Source: Salmonella enterica subsp. enterica serovar Typhimurium str. LT2 (GTDB lineage Bacteria > Pseudomonadota > Gammaproteobacteria > Enterobacterales > Enterobacteriaceae). From it: a DNA stretch of 64,000 bases. The notes under the pieces are model-generated. The model saw only the letters and a program-made list of their open reading frames with translations, had not been told where the DNA came from and searched no databases. The position numbers were made by a program, and so were the translations under genes. Positions 47,457-57,485 of this stretch are shown piece by piece. The DNA lies in assembly GCF_000006945.2 (NCBI RefSeq), contig NC_003197.2, positions 2,604,001 to 2,668,000 of the forward strand, read 5' to 3'. The first letter of the stretch is position 1. The number at the start of each line of letters is the position of its first letter.

Positions 47457-48929
47457 TTACTTGCTTTTCTTGATATGTTTCATCAGACGCTTACGTTTGC
47501 GCATTTGCGTTGGCGTCAGTGTGTTACGCTTGTTCGCATACGGGTTCTCCCCTTCTTTAAACTGAATGCGAATCGGCGTCCCCATCACTTCCAACGACTT
47601 GCGGAAGTAGTTCATCAGATAGCGCTTATAGGAGTCTGGCAGATCTTTTACCTGGTTGCCGTGAATCACCACAATCGGCGGGTTATAGCCGCCAGCGTGG
47701 GCATATTTCAGTTTTACACGGCGACCACGCACCAGCGGCGGCTGATGATCTTCCACCGCCATCGTCATGATACGGGTCAGCATCGCAGTGCTCACCCGGC
47801 GAGTGGAACTGTCGTAAGCCTCGCGTACGGACTCAAACAGGTTGCCGACGCCGCTGCCGTGTAGCGCAGAGATAAAATGGACGCGGGCAAAATCAATAAA
47901 GCCCAGACGGAAATCCAGCGTCTCTTTCACCTGCTCTTTGACTTCCTGGCTCAGGCCATCCCATTTGTTGACTACGATAACGAGTGAGCGCCCACTATTG
48001 AGGATAAAGCCCAGCAGAGACAAATCCTGGTCGGAGATCCCCTCGCGCGCATCGATAACCAACAGTACGACGTTAGCGTCTTCAATCGCCTGCAACGTTT
48101 TAATCACCGAGAACTTTTCTACCGCATCGGTGATTTTTCCGCGCTTACGCACCCCCGCCGTGTCAATCAGCACATATTCCCGTTCGTCGCGTTCCATCGG
48201 GATATAAATGCTGTCGCGAGTGGTGCCCGGCATGTCGTATACCACCACGCGCTCTTCACCGAGAATACGGTTAGTGAGTGTGGACTTACCTACGTTCGGG
48301 CGACCGACAATCGCCAGCTTTATCGGCAGGCTTTGCGGGTCAAAATCATCTTCCGGCGCTTCTTCACCATTTTGTTCCGCCTCGAACTGCGCCCAGTATT
48401 CCGCGTCTTCATCCACCTCTTCCTGCGGCGCGACATCATCCATCCACGGCAGAAGCACATGTTCCAGCAGGCTCAATACGCCGCGACCATGTGAGGCGGC
48501 GATAGGGTAAATTTCGCCTAATCCCAGCGAGTAAAAATCGACAACCGCCTGATCGGGATCGAGACCATCCGTTTTATTCGCCACCAGGAAGGTCGGTTTT
48601 TCACGGGAGCGCAGATGTTTGGCAATCGCTTCATCCGCCGGCATCAGACCAGCGCGCGCATCTACCATGAATAACACCACATCCGCTTCTTCAATCGCCA
48701 GCAGCGACTGTTCCGCCATCCGCGTTTCGACGCCGTCTTCGGTGCCGTCAATACCGCCGGTGTCGATACAGATAAACTCGCGGCCTTCAACCTCCGCACG
48801 ACCGTACTTACGGTCACGAGTCAGACCCGGGAAATCCGCAACCAGCGCATCTCGGGTGCGGGTCAGACGGTTAAATAGCGTGGATTTTCCGACGTTAGGG
48901 CGCCCGACAAGCGCGACCACAGGTACCAT
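47457..48929 (-). CDS. der: Ribosome biogenesis GTPase Der (EngA)
   Basis: Der is an essential GTPase acting in 50S subunit assembly. The 490 residues have two tandem G domains, each with GRPNVGKSTL (residues 8-17 and about 210-219), DTGG/DTAG switch motifs, NKTD/NKWD, and a C-terminal KH-like domain. An acidic linker (EEVDEDAEYWAQ) joins the G domains. The ATG at 48929 (MVPVVALVG) is canonical; 11 upstream in-frame codons are not. It follows bamB across a terminator. Confidence 0.97.
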   Translation of the reverse strand: MVPVVALVGRPNVGKSTLFNRLTRTRDALVADFPGLTRDRKYGRAEVEGREFICIDTGGIDGTEDGVETRMAEQSLLAIEEADVVLFMVDARAGLMPADEAIAKHLRSREKPTFLVANKTDGLDPDQAVVDFYSLGLGEIYPIAASHGRGVLSLLEHVLLPWMDDVAPQEEVDEDAEYWAQFEAEQNGEEAPEDDFDPQSLPIKLAIVGRPNVGKSTLTNRILGEERVVVYDMPGTTRDSIYIPMERDEREYVLIDTAGVRKRGKITDAVEKFSVIKTLQAIEDANVVLLVIDAREGISDQDLSLLGFILNSGRSLVIVVNKWDGLSQEVKEQVKETLDFRLGFIDFARVHFISALHGSGVGNLFESVREAYDSSTRRVSTAMLTRIMTMAVEDHQPPLVRGRRVKLKYAHAGGYNPPIVVIHGNQVKDLPDSYKRYLMNYFRKSLEVMGTPIRIQFKEGENPYANKRNTLTPTQMRKRKRLMKHIKKSK

Positions 48930-48989
48930 GTTTAAAGCCTCATTTAAAAAATCATCAGACAACGCGCGTCATTTTTACGCCGTTGTTAA

Positions 48990-49028
48990 AAACAGGAAAA
49001 CGGCCCCTACACCAGGAGCCGTTTTTTA
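48990..49028 (-). terminator. Terminator between bamB and der
   Basis: The stem AAAACGGC/GCCGTTTT (48997-49004 with 49018-49025) with an internal loop is followed by TTTTCC on the minus strand. It would end most bamB transcripts before der. Confidence 0.7.
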
Positions 49029-49047
49029 AAACACACAACCGTGACGA

Positions 49048-50226
49048 TTAACGCGTAATCGCGTAGACCGTACCGTCTTTGGCCTGGATGAGCAGTTTAC
49101 CATCCGCCACCGTCGGTTCGGTCAGAAAACCGGAACTGTCTACTTTTTGTTGGGCCACAAAACGCCCGTCATCGACATTAATCCAGTGCAGATAACCTTC
49201 GCTATCGCCGACGACTAAATCACCATTATACAGCACCGGGGAGGTCAGCAAACGGTGCAGCAAATCGCTTTGCGTCCACAGCGTTACGCCGCCGTCAGTG
49301 GTCAGCGCCAGCACGCGATCGTTCTGATCGACCAGGTAGATACGGTCTCCGTCGACGATAAAGTCATTGACCGAACCCAGCTCGCGTTTCCACATAATCT
49401 GACCACTGCGCAGATCCAGCGCCGTTAAGTTACCATTATACGCCAACGCGTAAACGACGCCGTTTACCACAACCGGCGTGGTATCGACGTCGCTCAGACG
49501 GTCAATTTCCGTTGGGCCAGTGGCCTGGGAGATACGCTGCTGCCAAATCATCTGCCCTTGTTGCATCAGCACGGCGCTGACGCGGCCATTATCACCACCA
49601 ACGATAGCCGCGCCGAACGCGGTTGCCGGCGCAGATTCGCCGCGCAGCGACAGCGAAGGCATATCCAGGTTCACCGTCCATTTAATGGCGCCATCCGCCT
49701 GATTTAGCGCCTGCAACTGACCGTTGCTGGTATGGATAAGAACGATTCCATCACTGACAACCGGACGAGACAACGCTTCGCCTGCGACCTTCGTCTGCCA
49801 TGCTGTGGTACCGTCGCTGGTATTCAGCGCATAAACCTCGGCCTTTTCACTGCCGATATAGACGTGACCGCCCGCGACAGTGACGCCGCCGGACAACAAC
49901 GCGGACGAACGAGAGAACCAGCCGTCTTTCTCGCCCAGATTCACAGACCAGATCTCTTTGCCATCATCCGCATTGAGCGCTTTTACCACGCCCGCGCGAT
50001 CGGCTGCATAGACCACGTTATCTACCATTACCGGATGAAGGTTAGAATAAAATTCGCCAATTCCGTTACCGACAGAGGTGCTCCAGACAGTGGTCGGGGT
50101 AAACTGGTTTTCAACCTGCGGTAATGGAGACATCTTGACGACATCTTCTTCGCCGCTAAACAGTGAACAGCCGCTGAGCAGGGTAACGGAAAGCAACCCT
50201 GGCAGAAGTAATTTACGCAATTGCAT
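49048..50226 (-). CDS. bamB: Outer-membrane assembly lipoprotein BamB
   Basis: BamB is an eight-bladed beta-propeller lipoprotein of the BAM complex that supports folding of large beta-barrels. The 392 residues have a signal peptide with lipobox LLSGC (Cys20) followed by Ser, so it is sorted to the outer membrane, and PQQ-like blade repeats (ALNADDGKEIWS, ALDLRSGQIMWKREL). In E. coli it is transcribed with yfgM and hisS upstream. Its function fits the large autotransporters encoded next door, though the linkage is ancestral. Confidence 0.97.
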   Translation of the reverse strand: MQLRKLLLPGLLSVTLLSGCSLFSGEEDVVKMSPLPQVENQFTPTTVWSTSVGNGIGEFYSNLHPVMVDNVVYAADRAGVVKALNADDGKEIWSVNLGEKDGWFSRSSALLSGGVTVAGGHVYIGSEKAEVYALNTSDGTTAWQTKVAGEALSRPVVSDGIVLIHTSNGQLQALNQADGAIKWTVNLDMPSLSLRGESAPATAFGAAIVGGDNGRVSAVLMQQGQMIWQQRISQATGPTEIDRLSDVDTTPVVVNGVVYALAYNGNLTALDLRSGQIMWKRELGSVNDFIVDGDRIYLVDQNDRVLALTTDGGVTLWTQSDLLHRLLTSPVLYNGDLVVGDSEGYLHWINVDDGRFVAQQKVDSSGFLTEPTVADGKLLIQAKDGTVYAITR

Positions 50227-50236
50227 CGGGTCCCTC

Positions 50237-50857
50237 TCAGATGGACAAATTATTGATTTTCATCTGCATCATTTCGCTCAACGCCGGAGAAGCATCGCTA
50301 TTGACGCCCGCTTCCCATGCGCTGCGCGCGCCTTTTTTATCACCCTTACTCAGCAACGCTTCGCCGCGCAAATCAGCGACAATGGCTGTCCATCCTTCGC
50401 CTTTAACGGCATCCAGAGTTTTCAGCGCGGCGTCGGCTTGCTTAAGCTGCAACTGAACGCGAGCGAGACGCAGATTAATCACCGCTTTGAGATTTTCATC
50501 GCTGGTGGCCGCCAACCCCTGCTGCAACTGGGCTTCGGCTTTTTTAAGTTCATTCTTATCCACAAACTGCTGCGCCAGTTCCATAGACGCCAGCGCACCA
50601 TAGGTGTTTTTATTCTCAGCCGCGAATTTTTCAGCGGCGGGAATGCTATCCGGCTTATCGGCGCTTACCGCCGTCACCGCATTTTGATACGCCAGAGAAG
50701 CAGCACGCGCGGACTCCGTCTGATGGCTGCTCCAGTAACGCCAGCCAACCAGCGCGCCAACCCCTAAAATCACTCCGACAGCCAGCGCTTTGCCGTTTTC
50801 GGCAAAGAAGCGTTTAATCGCATCCACCTGGTCGTGTTCGTTCTCGTAAATTTCCAC
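50237..50857 (-). CDS. yfgM: YfgM, ancillary SecYEG translocon subunit
   Basis: YfgM is an inner-membrane protein that joins PpiD at the SecYEG translocon and contributes to periplasmic chaperone handover. The 206 residues have a short cytoplasmic N-terminus, one membrane helix at about 22-41 (ALAVGVILGVGALVGWRYW) and a periplasmic TPR-like domain. The start is a GTG at 50857 (MEIYENE) with AAGGAGAA upstream; 25 open codons before it belong to the end of hisS. bamB follows 10 bp later. Confidence 0.94.
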   Translation of the reverse strand: MEIYENEHDQVDAIKRFFAENGKALAVGVILGVGALVGWRYWSSHQTESARAASLAYQNAVTAVSADKPDSIPAAEKFAAENKNTYGALASMELAQQFVDKNELKKAEAQLQQGLAATSDENLKAVINLRLARVQLQLKQADAALKTLDAVKGEGWTAIVADLRGEALLSKGDKKGARSAWEAGVNSDASPALSEMMQMKINNLSI

Positions 50858-50870
50858 GCTGTCCTTCTCC

Positions 50871-52145
50871 TTAGCCCAATAAAGTGCGCAAATGCGCGGC
50901 GACGCTGTCCTGCGCCACTGCCGTTTGCTCACCGGAGCGCAAATCCTTCACTACAACAGTCCCATCGGCGACTTCAGATTCGCCAAGAACCAGTGCAATA
51001 CGGGCGCCCCACTTATCGGCGCGGGCAAACTGTTTCTTAAAGTTGCCGCCGCCGTGGTTTGTCATTAGCTTCACGCCTGGCATTTCATCGCGCAGCCGCT
51101 CCGCCAGCGTCATTGCCGCAGACTGCGTTTGTGCGCCGGCAGCCACCAGGTATATATCGACAACAGGAGAGGCAATAAATTCCGGATTAACTGCCTGAAC
51201 TAACAAAACAAGTCGTTCCAGGCCCATCGCAAAGCCCACTGCCGGGGTAGCGCGACCGCCCAGTTGTTCCACCAGACCGTCATAACGACCACCCGCACAG
51301 ACGGTGCCTTGTGACCCCAGACTGTTTGTTACCCATTCAAATACGGTGCGGTTGTAGTAATCCAGACCGCGTACCAGACGCTGGTTGACGGTGTAGGCAA
51401 TTCCCGCCGCGTCCAGCAATTTACACAGGCCGGCAAAGTGCTCGCGTGAATCGTCATCGAGATAGTCGCCGAGAGCGGGCGCGTCGTTGAGCAGCGCCTG
51501 CACGTCCGGATTTTTTGAATCCAGCACGCGCAGCGGATTGGTATACATACGGCGTTTGCAGTCTTCGTCCAGCGTCTCTTGATGCTGTTCGAGGAACGCG
51601 ACCAGCGCATCGCGATAGTTCGCACGCGCCTCTAACGAACCAATAGAGTTCAGCTCCAGGCTAACGTGTTCAGCGATGCCCAGCGCGCGCCACCAGCGTG
51701 CGGTCAGCATAATCAGCTCCGCGTCAATATCCGGGCCTTGTAAGCCGAAGACTTCGGCGCCTAGCTGATGGAACTGACGGTAGCGGCCTTTTTGCGGACG
51801 CTCATGACGGAACATCGGCCCGATATACCACAAACGCTGTTCCTGATTGTACAGGAGACCATGTTCGATGCCGGCGCGTACACAGCCCGCCGTACCTTCA
51901 GGGCGCAATGTCAGGCTATCGCCGTTGCGATCCTCAAAGGTGTACATCTCTTTTTCAACTACGTCAGTAACTTCACCGATCGCACGTTTGAATAACGGGG
52001 TCTGCTCTACAATCGGCAAGCGGATTTCACTGTAACCGTAGCTGCCGAGCACGTTTTTGAGTGTGCCTTCAATGCGCTGCCAGATGGCGGTTTCGCCAGG
52101 CAGATAATCGTTCATGCCGCGAATGGCTTGAATGTTTTTTGCCAC
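50871..52145 (-). CDS. hisS: Histidyl-tRNA synthetase
   Basis: HisS charges tRNA-His. The 424-residue class II synthetase has motif 1 near residue 40, motif 2 FRHERPQKGRYRQFHQ near 112-127, the histidine-specific LVRGLDYYNRTVFEW and AGGRYDGLVEQLGG, motif 3 GFAMGLERL near 300, and a C-terminal anticodon-binding domain. It lies between ispG/SroE and yfgM in the conserved cluster. Confidence 0.97.
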   Translation of the reverse strand: MAKNIQAIRGMNDYLPGETAIWQRIEGTLKNVLGSYGYSEIRLPIVEQTPLFKRAIGEVTDVVEKEMYTFEDRNGDSLTLRPEGTAGCVRAGIEHGLLYNQEQRLWYIGPMFRHERPQKGRYRQFHQLGAEVFGLQGPDIDAELIMLTARWWRALGIAEHVSLELNSIGSLEARANYRDALVAFLEQHQETLDEDCKRRMYTNPLRVLDSKNPDVQALLNDAPALGDYLDDDSREHFAGLCKLLDAAGIAYTVNQRLVRGLDYYNRTVFEWVTNSLGSQGTVCAGGRYDGLVEQLGGRATPAVGFAMGLERLVLLVQAVNPEFIASPVVDIYLVAAGAQTQSAAMTLAERLRDEMPGVKLMTNHGGGNFKKQFARADKWGARIALVLGESEVADGTVVVKDLRSGEQTAVAQDSVAAHLRTLLG

Positions 52146-52161
52146 GTTTATTCTCTTTCTG

Positions 52162-52253
52162 AATATAAAAATGAACCCTCAGCGCTTCCCCGAACGAACC
52201 GGGAGCCATGCGGGTTCAATCATACACGGGAAGCGCGCCGCTTCCCATCACGT
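52162..52253 (-). ncRNA. sroE: SroE small RNA in ispG-hisS gap
   Basis: In E. coli the sRNA SroE lies in this gap. The 110-bp interval holds two strong minus-strand structures: GGGAAGCG-GC-GCGCTTCCC directly after ispG, and a longer pairing of GAACCC with GGGTTC, ending in TTCATTTTTA. Length, position and strand fit SroE, which may be a processed piece of the ispG-hisS transcript. The ends are approximate. Confidence 0.6.
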
Positions 52254-52255
52254 TC

Positions 52256-53374
52256 TTATTTTTCAACCTGCAGCACGTCAATCCGACGCGCTTCATCAAG
52301 TTGACTTGCTTTCGCGCGAATACGGGATTCAAGCTGCGCGATCATATCGTCGTTATCGAGTCTGTCCTTACGCACGCCGTCTTCATACAGGCCGCTTTTC
52401 TTATTGCCGCCCGTCACGCCCAGCGTCGATACCAGCGCTTCGCCCGGCCCGTTCACTACGCAACCGATGATCGAGACGTCCATCGGGGTGATGATATCTT
52501 CCAGACGCTGCTCCAGCGCGTTCACCGTGCCGATAACGTCGAACTCCTGGCGAGAACAGGTCGGGCAGGCGATGAAATTGATGCCGCGCGCGCGAATGCG
52601 CAGCGACTTCAGAATATCGAAACCGACTTTGATCTCTTCCACCGGGTCGGCCGCCAACGATACGCGCAGCGTGTCGCCGATACCTTCCGATAACAGCAGA
52701 CCTAAACCGATCGCCGACTTGACCGCCCCGCTACGCGCGCCGCCCGCTTCGGTGATCCCCAGATGCAGCGGCTGATCGATCTGTTTAGCCAACAAACGAT
52801 AAGACTCAACGGCAAGGAATACATCGGACGCTTTTACGCTCACTTTGAACTGATCAAAGTTGAGACGATCGAGATGATCGACATGGCGCATGGCTGATTC
52901 CAGCAACGCCTGCGGCGTCGGCTCACCGTATTTTTCCTGCAGATCTTTTTCCAGCGATCCGGCGTTTACGCCGATACGAATAGGGATGTTTTTGTCGCGC
53001 GCGCAGTCCACCACCATACGAATACGTTCTTCGTTACCGATATTGCCGGGGTTGATACGCAAGCAGTCAACGCCGTATTCCGCTACTTTCAGCGCAATGC
53101 GGTAGTCGAAGTGAATATCGGCAACCAGCGGGACGTTAACCTGCTGTTTGATAAGCTTGAACGCTTCGGCGGCGTCCATTGTCGGTACAGAAACACGAAC
53201 AATATCTGCGCCAACGCGCTCCAGCGCTTTGATCTGATTAACCGTCGCTTCCACGTCAGTGGTACGCGTGTTAGTCATCGACTGGACGGCGATAGGGGCA
53301 CCATCGCCAATCGGCACATTCCCAACGTAAATACGTGTCGATTTTCTACGTTGAATCGGAGCCTGGTTATGCAT
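52256..53374 (-). CDS. ispG: HMB-PP synthase IspG (GcpE)
   Basis: IspG converts MEcPP to HMBPP in the non-mevalonate isoprenoid pathway, using a [4Fe-4S] cluster. The 372 residues have a TIM-barrel domain ([15 protein letters not shown]) and a C-terminal domain with the cluster cysteines in CPTCSR and [10 protein letters not shown]. It sits 26 bp after rodZ and precedes SroE/hisS. Confidence 0.97.
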
Positions 53375-53400
53375 GAAAAACCTCCCGCGTTACCCGTCTG

Positions 53401-54405
53401 TTACTGCGCCGGTGTCGGTTCGGCATTAAGGGTCAGACGCGCAACCTGATTAGTTCTGATAAAGCGGCTCAGATCGACAGGTTTTCCTTGATACTGGATC
53501 TGCACCGCGGCCGGCGCGCCAATTTTAAGTTTATAAGGCGCCTGACCGGTTAGGTTTAAATTACCATCTTTACGCTGCATACCGCTAAACAGCTTCTTAC
53601 CCGTGGCGTCAGTGACTTCGAGCCAGCAGTCAGCGGTAAAATTCATCACCAGCGCGTTCGGATCGGCAGCAGGCGCCGCTACGCCAGCCTGACTGGTCGG
53701 CAGCGCGGACGGCGTCTCCGTTGCCGCTGGCGCGGCAGATGTCGCAGCCGTATCGACATTCGCCTGCGAAGGCGCGACTACCGTATTTTGCGTCGCCGCC
53801 GCCGTTGGCGCTGGCGTTTGCGTCGCCGCCGTCGAATCAACCGGCGTCGCAGGAGCCGGAGCCGTTTGCGCTGGCGTCGTATCCTGGCTTGTCGCGGCAC
53901 CGGTGTCCAGCGGTACGCTTTGGCCGCTGTCTTTATCTGCGTTCAGTTCAGCCGTGCTTTGATCGGCCATCGTCGTGATCTCTTCCTGCTGCGCCTTGTG
54001 GTTCTGCCACCACCAGGCGCCGGTCAGCCCTACGACCACAAACAGTACCAGCCAGGTAAAAGACATTAACCAGCCGTCGCGTTTTTTACGACGCTTTCCT
54101 AATGAGAAACTCTGCATCGGGGCGACTTTAGCGGCGCGCAGCGGAGCTTGTTTTTCCAGCCCCGGCAGCAGTTCCTCTTCTGGAACATGCACCAGACGCG
54201 CATATGAGCGGATATATCCGCGCAGGAAGGTTGAAGCAAGATCGGACGGCGCCTTATCTTCTTCAATATCGCGTACCGTAGAAACCTTCAGGCAAAGTCG
54301 CTCAGCGACAGCCTGCTGGCTGAGTCCGAGTTGTTCACGGGCATTGCGCAGACGAACGCCGGTGGTTTGTGCTTCATTTTGGTCGTGCGTGGCTTCAGTA
54401 TTCAT
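53401..54405 (-). CDS. rodZ: Cytoskeletal protein RodZ
   Basis: RodZ anchors MreB filaments to the inner membrane and is needed for rod shape. The 334 residues have an N-terminal helix-turn-helix domain ([19 protein letters not shown], about 19-100), a basic stretch (KRRKKRD), one membrane helix (about 113-133), a long Pro/Thr/Ala-rich periplasmic linker ([11 protein letters not shown]) and a C-terminal beta domain. It heads the rodZ-ispG-hisS-yfgM-bamB cluster. Confidence 0.96.
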
Positions 54406-54655
54406 TCGCTACAGCTACAGGTACGTGTAAATTAGGATTCAGGCGCCGACGAGCCGTAATGCCCGCCCACACCGCGAAACATCAGGTTAGTTAACCTTAG
54501 TCAGACAGTATAAGCCTGTCAGGCCGCAGATGACAAAACCGCTAAGACACAAGGCTAAACTCTTGTTGCACCATTACATACTGCCTTAAAGTCGACAAAA
54601 ACGCACCGTTATTATTGACCAGACAAGTACAACGCCAGACATTATTCAACTGACA

Positions 54656-54690
54656 TTGCGCCACGGTATAATGAATGCCCCGTGGCGCAA
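54656..54690 (-). terminator. Hairpin after rlmN
   Basis: An 11-bp perfect stem (arm TTGCGCCACGG) overlaps the region just after the rlmN stop. It has no T-run on the minus strand, so it may be a weak terminator or a 3' stabiliser before rodZ. Confidence 0.5.
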
Positions 54691-54696
54691 CTGCTA

Positions 54697-55863
54697 TCAA
54701 ATAGCCTTGATGTCAATCACCTCTCCCTGCATACGCTTACGCAGGGTACGTTTGGTACGGTCAATCACATCGCCAGCCAACTGTCCGCATGCCGCATCAA
54801 TGTCATCGCCACGCGTCTTGCGTACGATGGTCGTGAAACCATAACTCATCAAAACCTTAGAAAAGCGATCGATACGGCTGTTAGAGCTGCGGCCATACGG
54901 CGCGCCAGGGAACGGGTTCCACGGAATCAGATTAATCTTACAAGGCGTCTCTTTTAGTAGCTCCGCCAGTTGATGCGCGTGTTCAGTGCCGTCGTTAACG
55001 TGGTCAAGCATCACGTATTCAATCGTCACGCGCCCCTGATTGGCGTTGGATTTCTCCAGATAGCGGCGAACCGCGCCCAGGAACGTTTCGATATTGTATT
55101 TTTTGTTGATCGGGACGATTTCGTCGCGAATAGTGTCATTCGGCGCATGTAAGGAGATAGCCAGCGCGACATCTATCATATCGCCCAGTTTATCCAGAGC
55201 AGGCACCACGCCGGACGTTGAGAGCGTGACACGACGTTTGGACAGGCCGAAACCAAAGTCATCGAGCATAATTTCCATCGCCGGTACGACATTGGTCAGG
55301 TTTAGCAATGGCTCGCCCATCCCCATCATGACCACGTTGGTGATCGGACGCTGGCCGGTGACTTTGGCCGCGCCGACGATTTTCGCCGCACGCCAGACCT
55401 GACCGATAATTTCCGATACGCGCAGGTTGCGGTTAAAGCCCTGCTGCGCAGTTGAACAAAACTTGCACTCCAGCGCGCATCCTACCTGTGAAGAGACACA
55501 CAGCGTAGCGCGGTCGTCTTCCGGGATATAGACCGTTTCAACGCGCTGATCGCCGACAGCAATCGCCCACTTGATGGTGCCGTCTGAAGAACGCTGCTCT
55601 TCAACGACCTCCGGCGCGCGAATTTCCGCGACCTCTTTTAATTTGCCGCGCAACACTTTGTTGATGTCGGTCATCTCATCAAAATTATCGCAGCAATAGT
55701 GATACATCCATTTCATCACCTGATCGGCGCGGAAAGGTTTTTCACCTAAGTTTTTAAAAAACTCGCGCATCTGCTGACGGTTGAGATCCAGCAGGTTGAT
55801 TTTTGTTTCTTTGTTAGGAACTACCGGGGTACTGCTTTCAGGTGTGACAATTTGTTCAGACAT
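54697..55863 (-). CDS. rlmN: 23S rRNA/tRNA adenine-C2 methyltransferase RlmN
   Basis: RlmN methylates C2 of A2503 in 23S rRNA and A37 of some tRNAs by radical-SAM chemistry. The 388 residues hold the cluster motif CALECKFC, a GMGEPLLN SAM-binding glycine region, STSGVVP, and the methyl-carrying cysteine near the C-terminus (DIDAACGQLAGD). It is four residues longer at the N-terminus than the E. coli protein. It lies between ndk and rodZ. Confidence 0.97.
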   Translation of the reverse strand: MSEQIVTPESSTPVVPNKETKINLLDLNRQQMREFFKNLGEKPFRADQVMKWMYHYCCDNFDEMTDINKVLRGKLKEVAEIRAPEVVEEQRSSDGTIKWAIAVGDQRVETVYIPEDDRATLCVSSQVGCALECKFCSTAQQGFNRNLRVSEIIGQVWRAAKIVGAAKVTGQRPITNVVMMGMGEPLLNLTNVVPAMEIMLDDFGFGLSKRRVTLSTSGVVPALDKLGDMIDVALAISLHAPNDTIRDEIVPINKKYNIETFLGAVRRYLEKSNANQGRVTIEYVMLDHVNDGTEHAHQLAELLKETPCKINLIPWNPFPGAPYGRSSNSRIDRFSKVLMSYGFTTIVRKTRGDDIDAACGQLAGDVIDRTKRTLRKRMQGEVIDIKAI

Positions 55864-55906
55864 ATGCTATTCCGGCCTCGTTATTACACGTTATGGCCCC
55901 TGGAGG

Positions 55907-55953
55907 GTTGAAAAAAGAAACGCCCCGGTAAGCTTACTGCTCGTCCGGGGGCG
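55907..55953 (-). terminator. Terminator after ndk
   Basis: A GC-rich stem (CGCCCC...GGGGCG type, 55921-55928 with 55945-55953) is followed on the minus strand by TTTCTTTTTT. It separates ndk from rlmN. Confidence 0.75.
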
Positions 55954-56069
55954 CTGCATTGTACAAATTCTGGCGTAAGGATGCCACGTCTGCACGCGGC
56001 ATTAGCAAAAATAATATTTGAACCGATAATTTATCGCCAACGCATTTACAGCGTGAAAGACGAAGGAGA

Positions 56070-56501
56070 TTAACGGGTGCGCGGGCACACTTCGCCTTCA
56101 CCGAAGAAAAAGGCGATTTCGCGCTGCGCGGATTCCAGCGAATCCGAACCGTGGGTGCCGTTTTCAGTTAAGCTATCAGCGTAGTCGGCGCGCAGCGTAC
56201 CCGCCAACGCGTTCGCCGGATTGGTGGCGCCAAGCAGATCGCGGTGACGCTGTACCGCATTTTCACTTTCCAGCACGGATACCACGATAGGGCCAGAGGT
56301 CATGAACTCCACCAGACCGTCAAAGAACGGCTTGCCGTCGTGCTCAGCATAGAAGCCGCGCGCCTGCTCAACGGTCAGGTGCAGCATTTTAGTGCCAACA
56401 ATTTTGAACCCTGCAGCTTCAAAGCGCGCAAAGATGCTGCCAATAACGTTTTTTGCCACCGCGTTGGGTTTAATGATGGAAAAAGTCCGTTCAATAGCCA
56501 T
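56070..56501 (-). CDS. ndk: Nucleoside diphosphate kinase
   Basis: Ndk equilibrates nucleoside di- and triphosphates through a phosphohistidine. The 143 residues match the family length, with the active histidine in the NGTHGSDS signature near residue 117 and the [10 protein letters not shown] start. It is the last core gene before the Dms-like operon, whose 3' end lies 120 bp upstream. Confidence 0.98.
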
Positions 56502-56621
56502 GTTTACCTCTGAAATATGTTCTGTTGTTATGTCAGGCGCGGATTATAAAGAGCATCCCATCAATTGCCTATGGATGCAGGTAACATTTTTTTAAAATAA
56601 AATGAGCATTAGCAACAAAAG

Positions 56622-57485
56622 TTAAAGGCGCACAGCAAACTCAGGGGACTGACACAGCACGCAGTGCGTGTGTTCAGGCGTGAGAGCATGAAAAGTACGT
56701 TTGCAGATGTCGCAGGTGAGCGTATACGCCGTACTATGCCGCGTTGAGGCGGGTTCCACGTCAAACCGCAGCCGCAGCGCCTGATGCGGACATACCGCCG
56801 CACAGCCGCCGCATCCCGTACAACGCGCCGCCGCTATCGTCAGGGTATTGTCGTCAAACTGGATAACGTTTTCCGGGCAGCTTCGCCAGCAGGCGCCGCA
56901 CATCCTGCACTCTTGCGGACTGATTTCGGGTACGCATTCGCTGAACGCGGAAAACGCCTGTCTGAGACGCCGTTTCCCCGGCTCGACGGCGCACGGGGTA
57001 ATGGCGTCGCGCGGAACATGAAACAGAGTGCGCCGCGAGGCGTTAATCTCCGCGCCGACAACGTGTTTGAAAGACCAGCCCGGCTCGCCGTAGCGGCGCA
57101 GCGCTAAATTTAGCCTCGCCAGCGCCATCAGCCACTGCGCCGATCGCTCCACCGCAATATCAATAAAGCGAATACCGTACTGGCTGTGCCAGAGAAGCAG
57201 TTCATCGACCGTTGGCGCCTGTAGCGAAAACGGCCCCACCAACGTATCCCCCTGCACAAAGCGTTTAACCGGTTTGATACCGGTAATGGCGTCAACAGGA
57301 CAGACAAACAGACAGTCGCCACAGGCTATGCAGCGCGTCGTATCTATGCTGACCTGCCCCTGCGCCAGCGAAAACGCCTGCGCCGGACAAACATCGGCGC
57401 AAGCGCGGCAGGAAGAAAAACGAAAGCGACGACGGACGCAGGCCTGCGTCACGTCTACCGCCGGATCGATCGTCAGGTTAACCAT
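56622..57485 (-). CDS. Four-cluster polyferredoxin of the Dms-like operon
   Basis: A 287-residue iron-sulfur protein. It has four [4Fe-4S] motifs (SCRACADVCP, RCIACGDCLFVCP, ECRMCGACWRSCP, RCTGCGGCAAVCP) in two pairs separated by about 120 residues, and ends with a zinc-ribbon-like CDIC...CVLC. There is no signal peptide or membrane segment, so it is cytoplasmic. Its ATG overlaps the dmsC-like stop (ATGA), placing it last in the operon. NapF-type ferredoxins help load clusters into molybdoenzymes, so it may serve as electron carrier or maturation factor here (inference). It is absent from E. coli K-12 at this locus. Confidence 0.75.
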   Translation of the reverse strand: MVNLTIDPAVDVTQACVRRRFRFSSCRACADVCPAQAFSLAQGQVSIDTTRCIACGDCLFVCPVDAITGIKPVKRFVQGDTLVGPFSLQAPTVDELLLWHSQYGIRFIDIAVERSAQWLMALARLNLALRRYGEPGWSFKHVVGAEINASRRTLFHVPRDAITPCAVEPGKRRLRQAFSAFSECVPEISPQECRMCGACWRSCPENVIQFDDNTLTIAAARCTGCGGCAAVCPHQALRLRFDVEPASTRHSTAYTLTCDICKRTFHALTPEHTHCVLCQSPEFAVRL

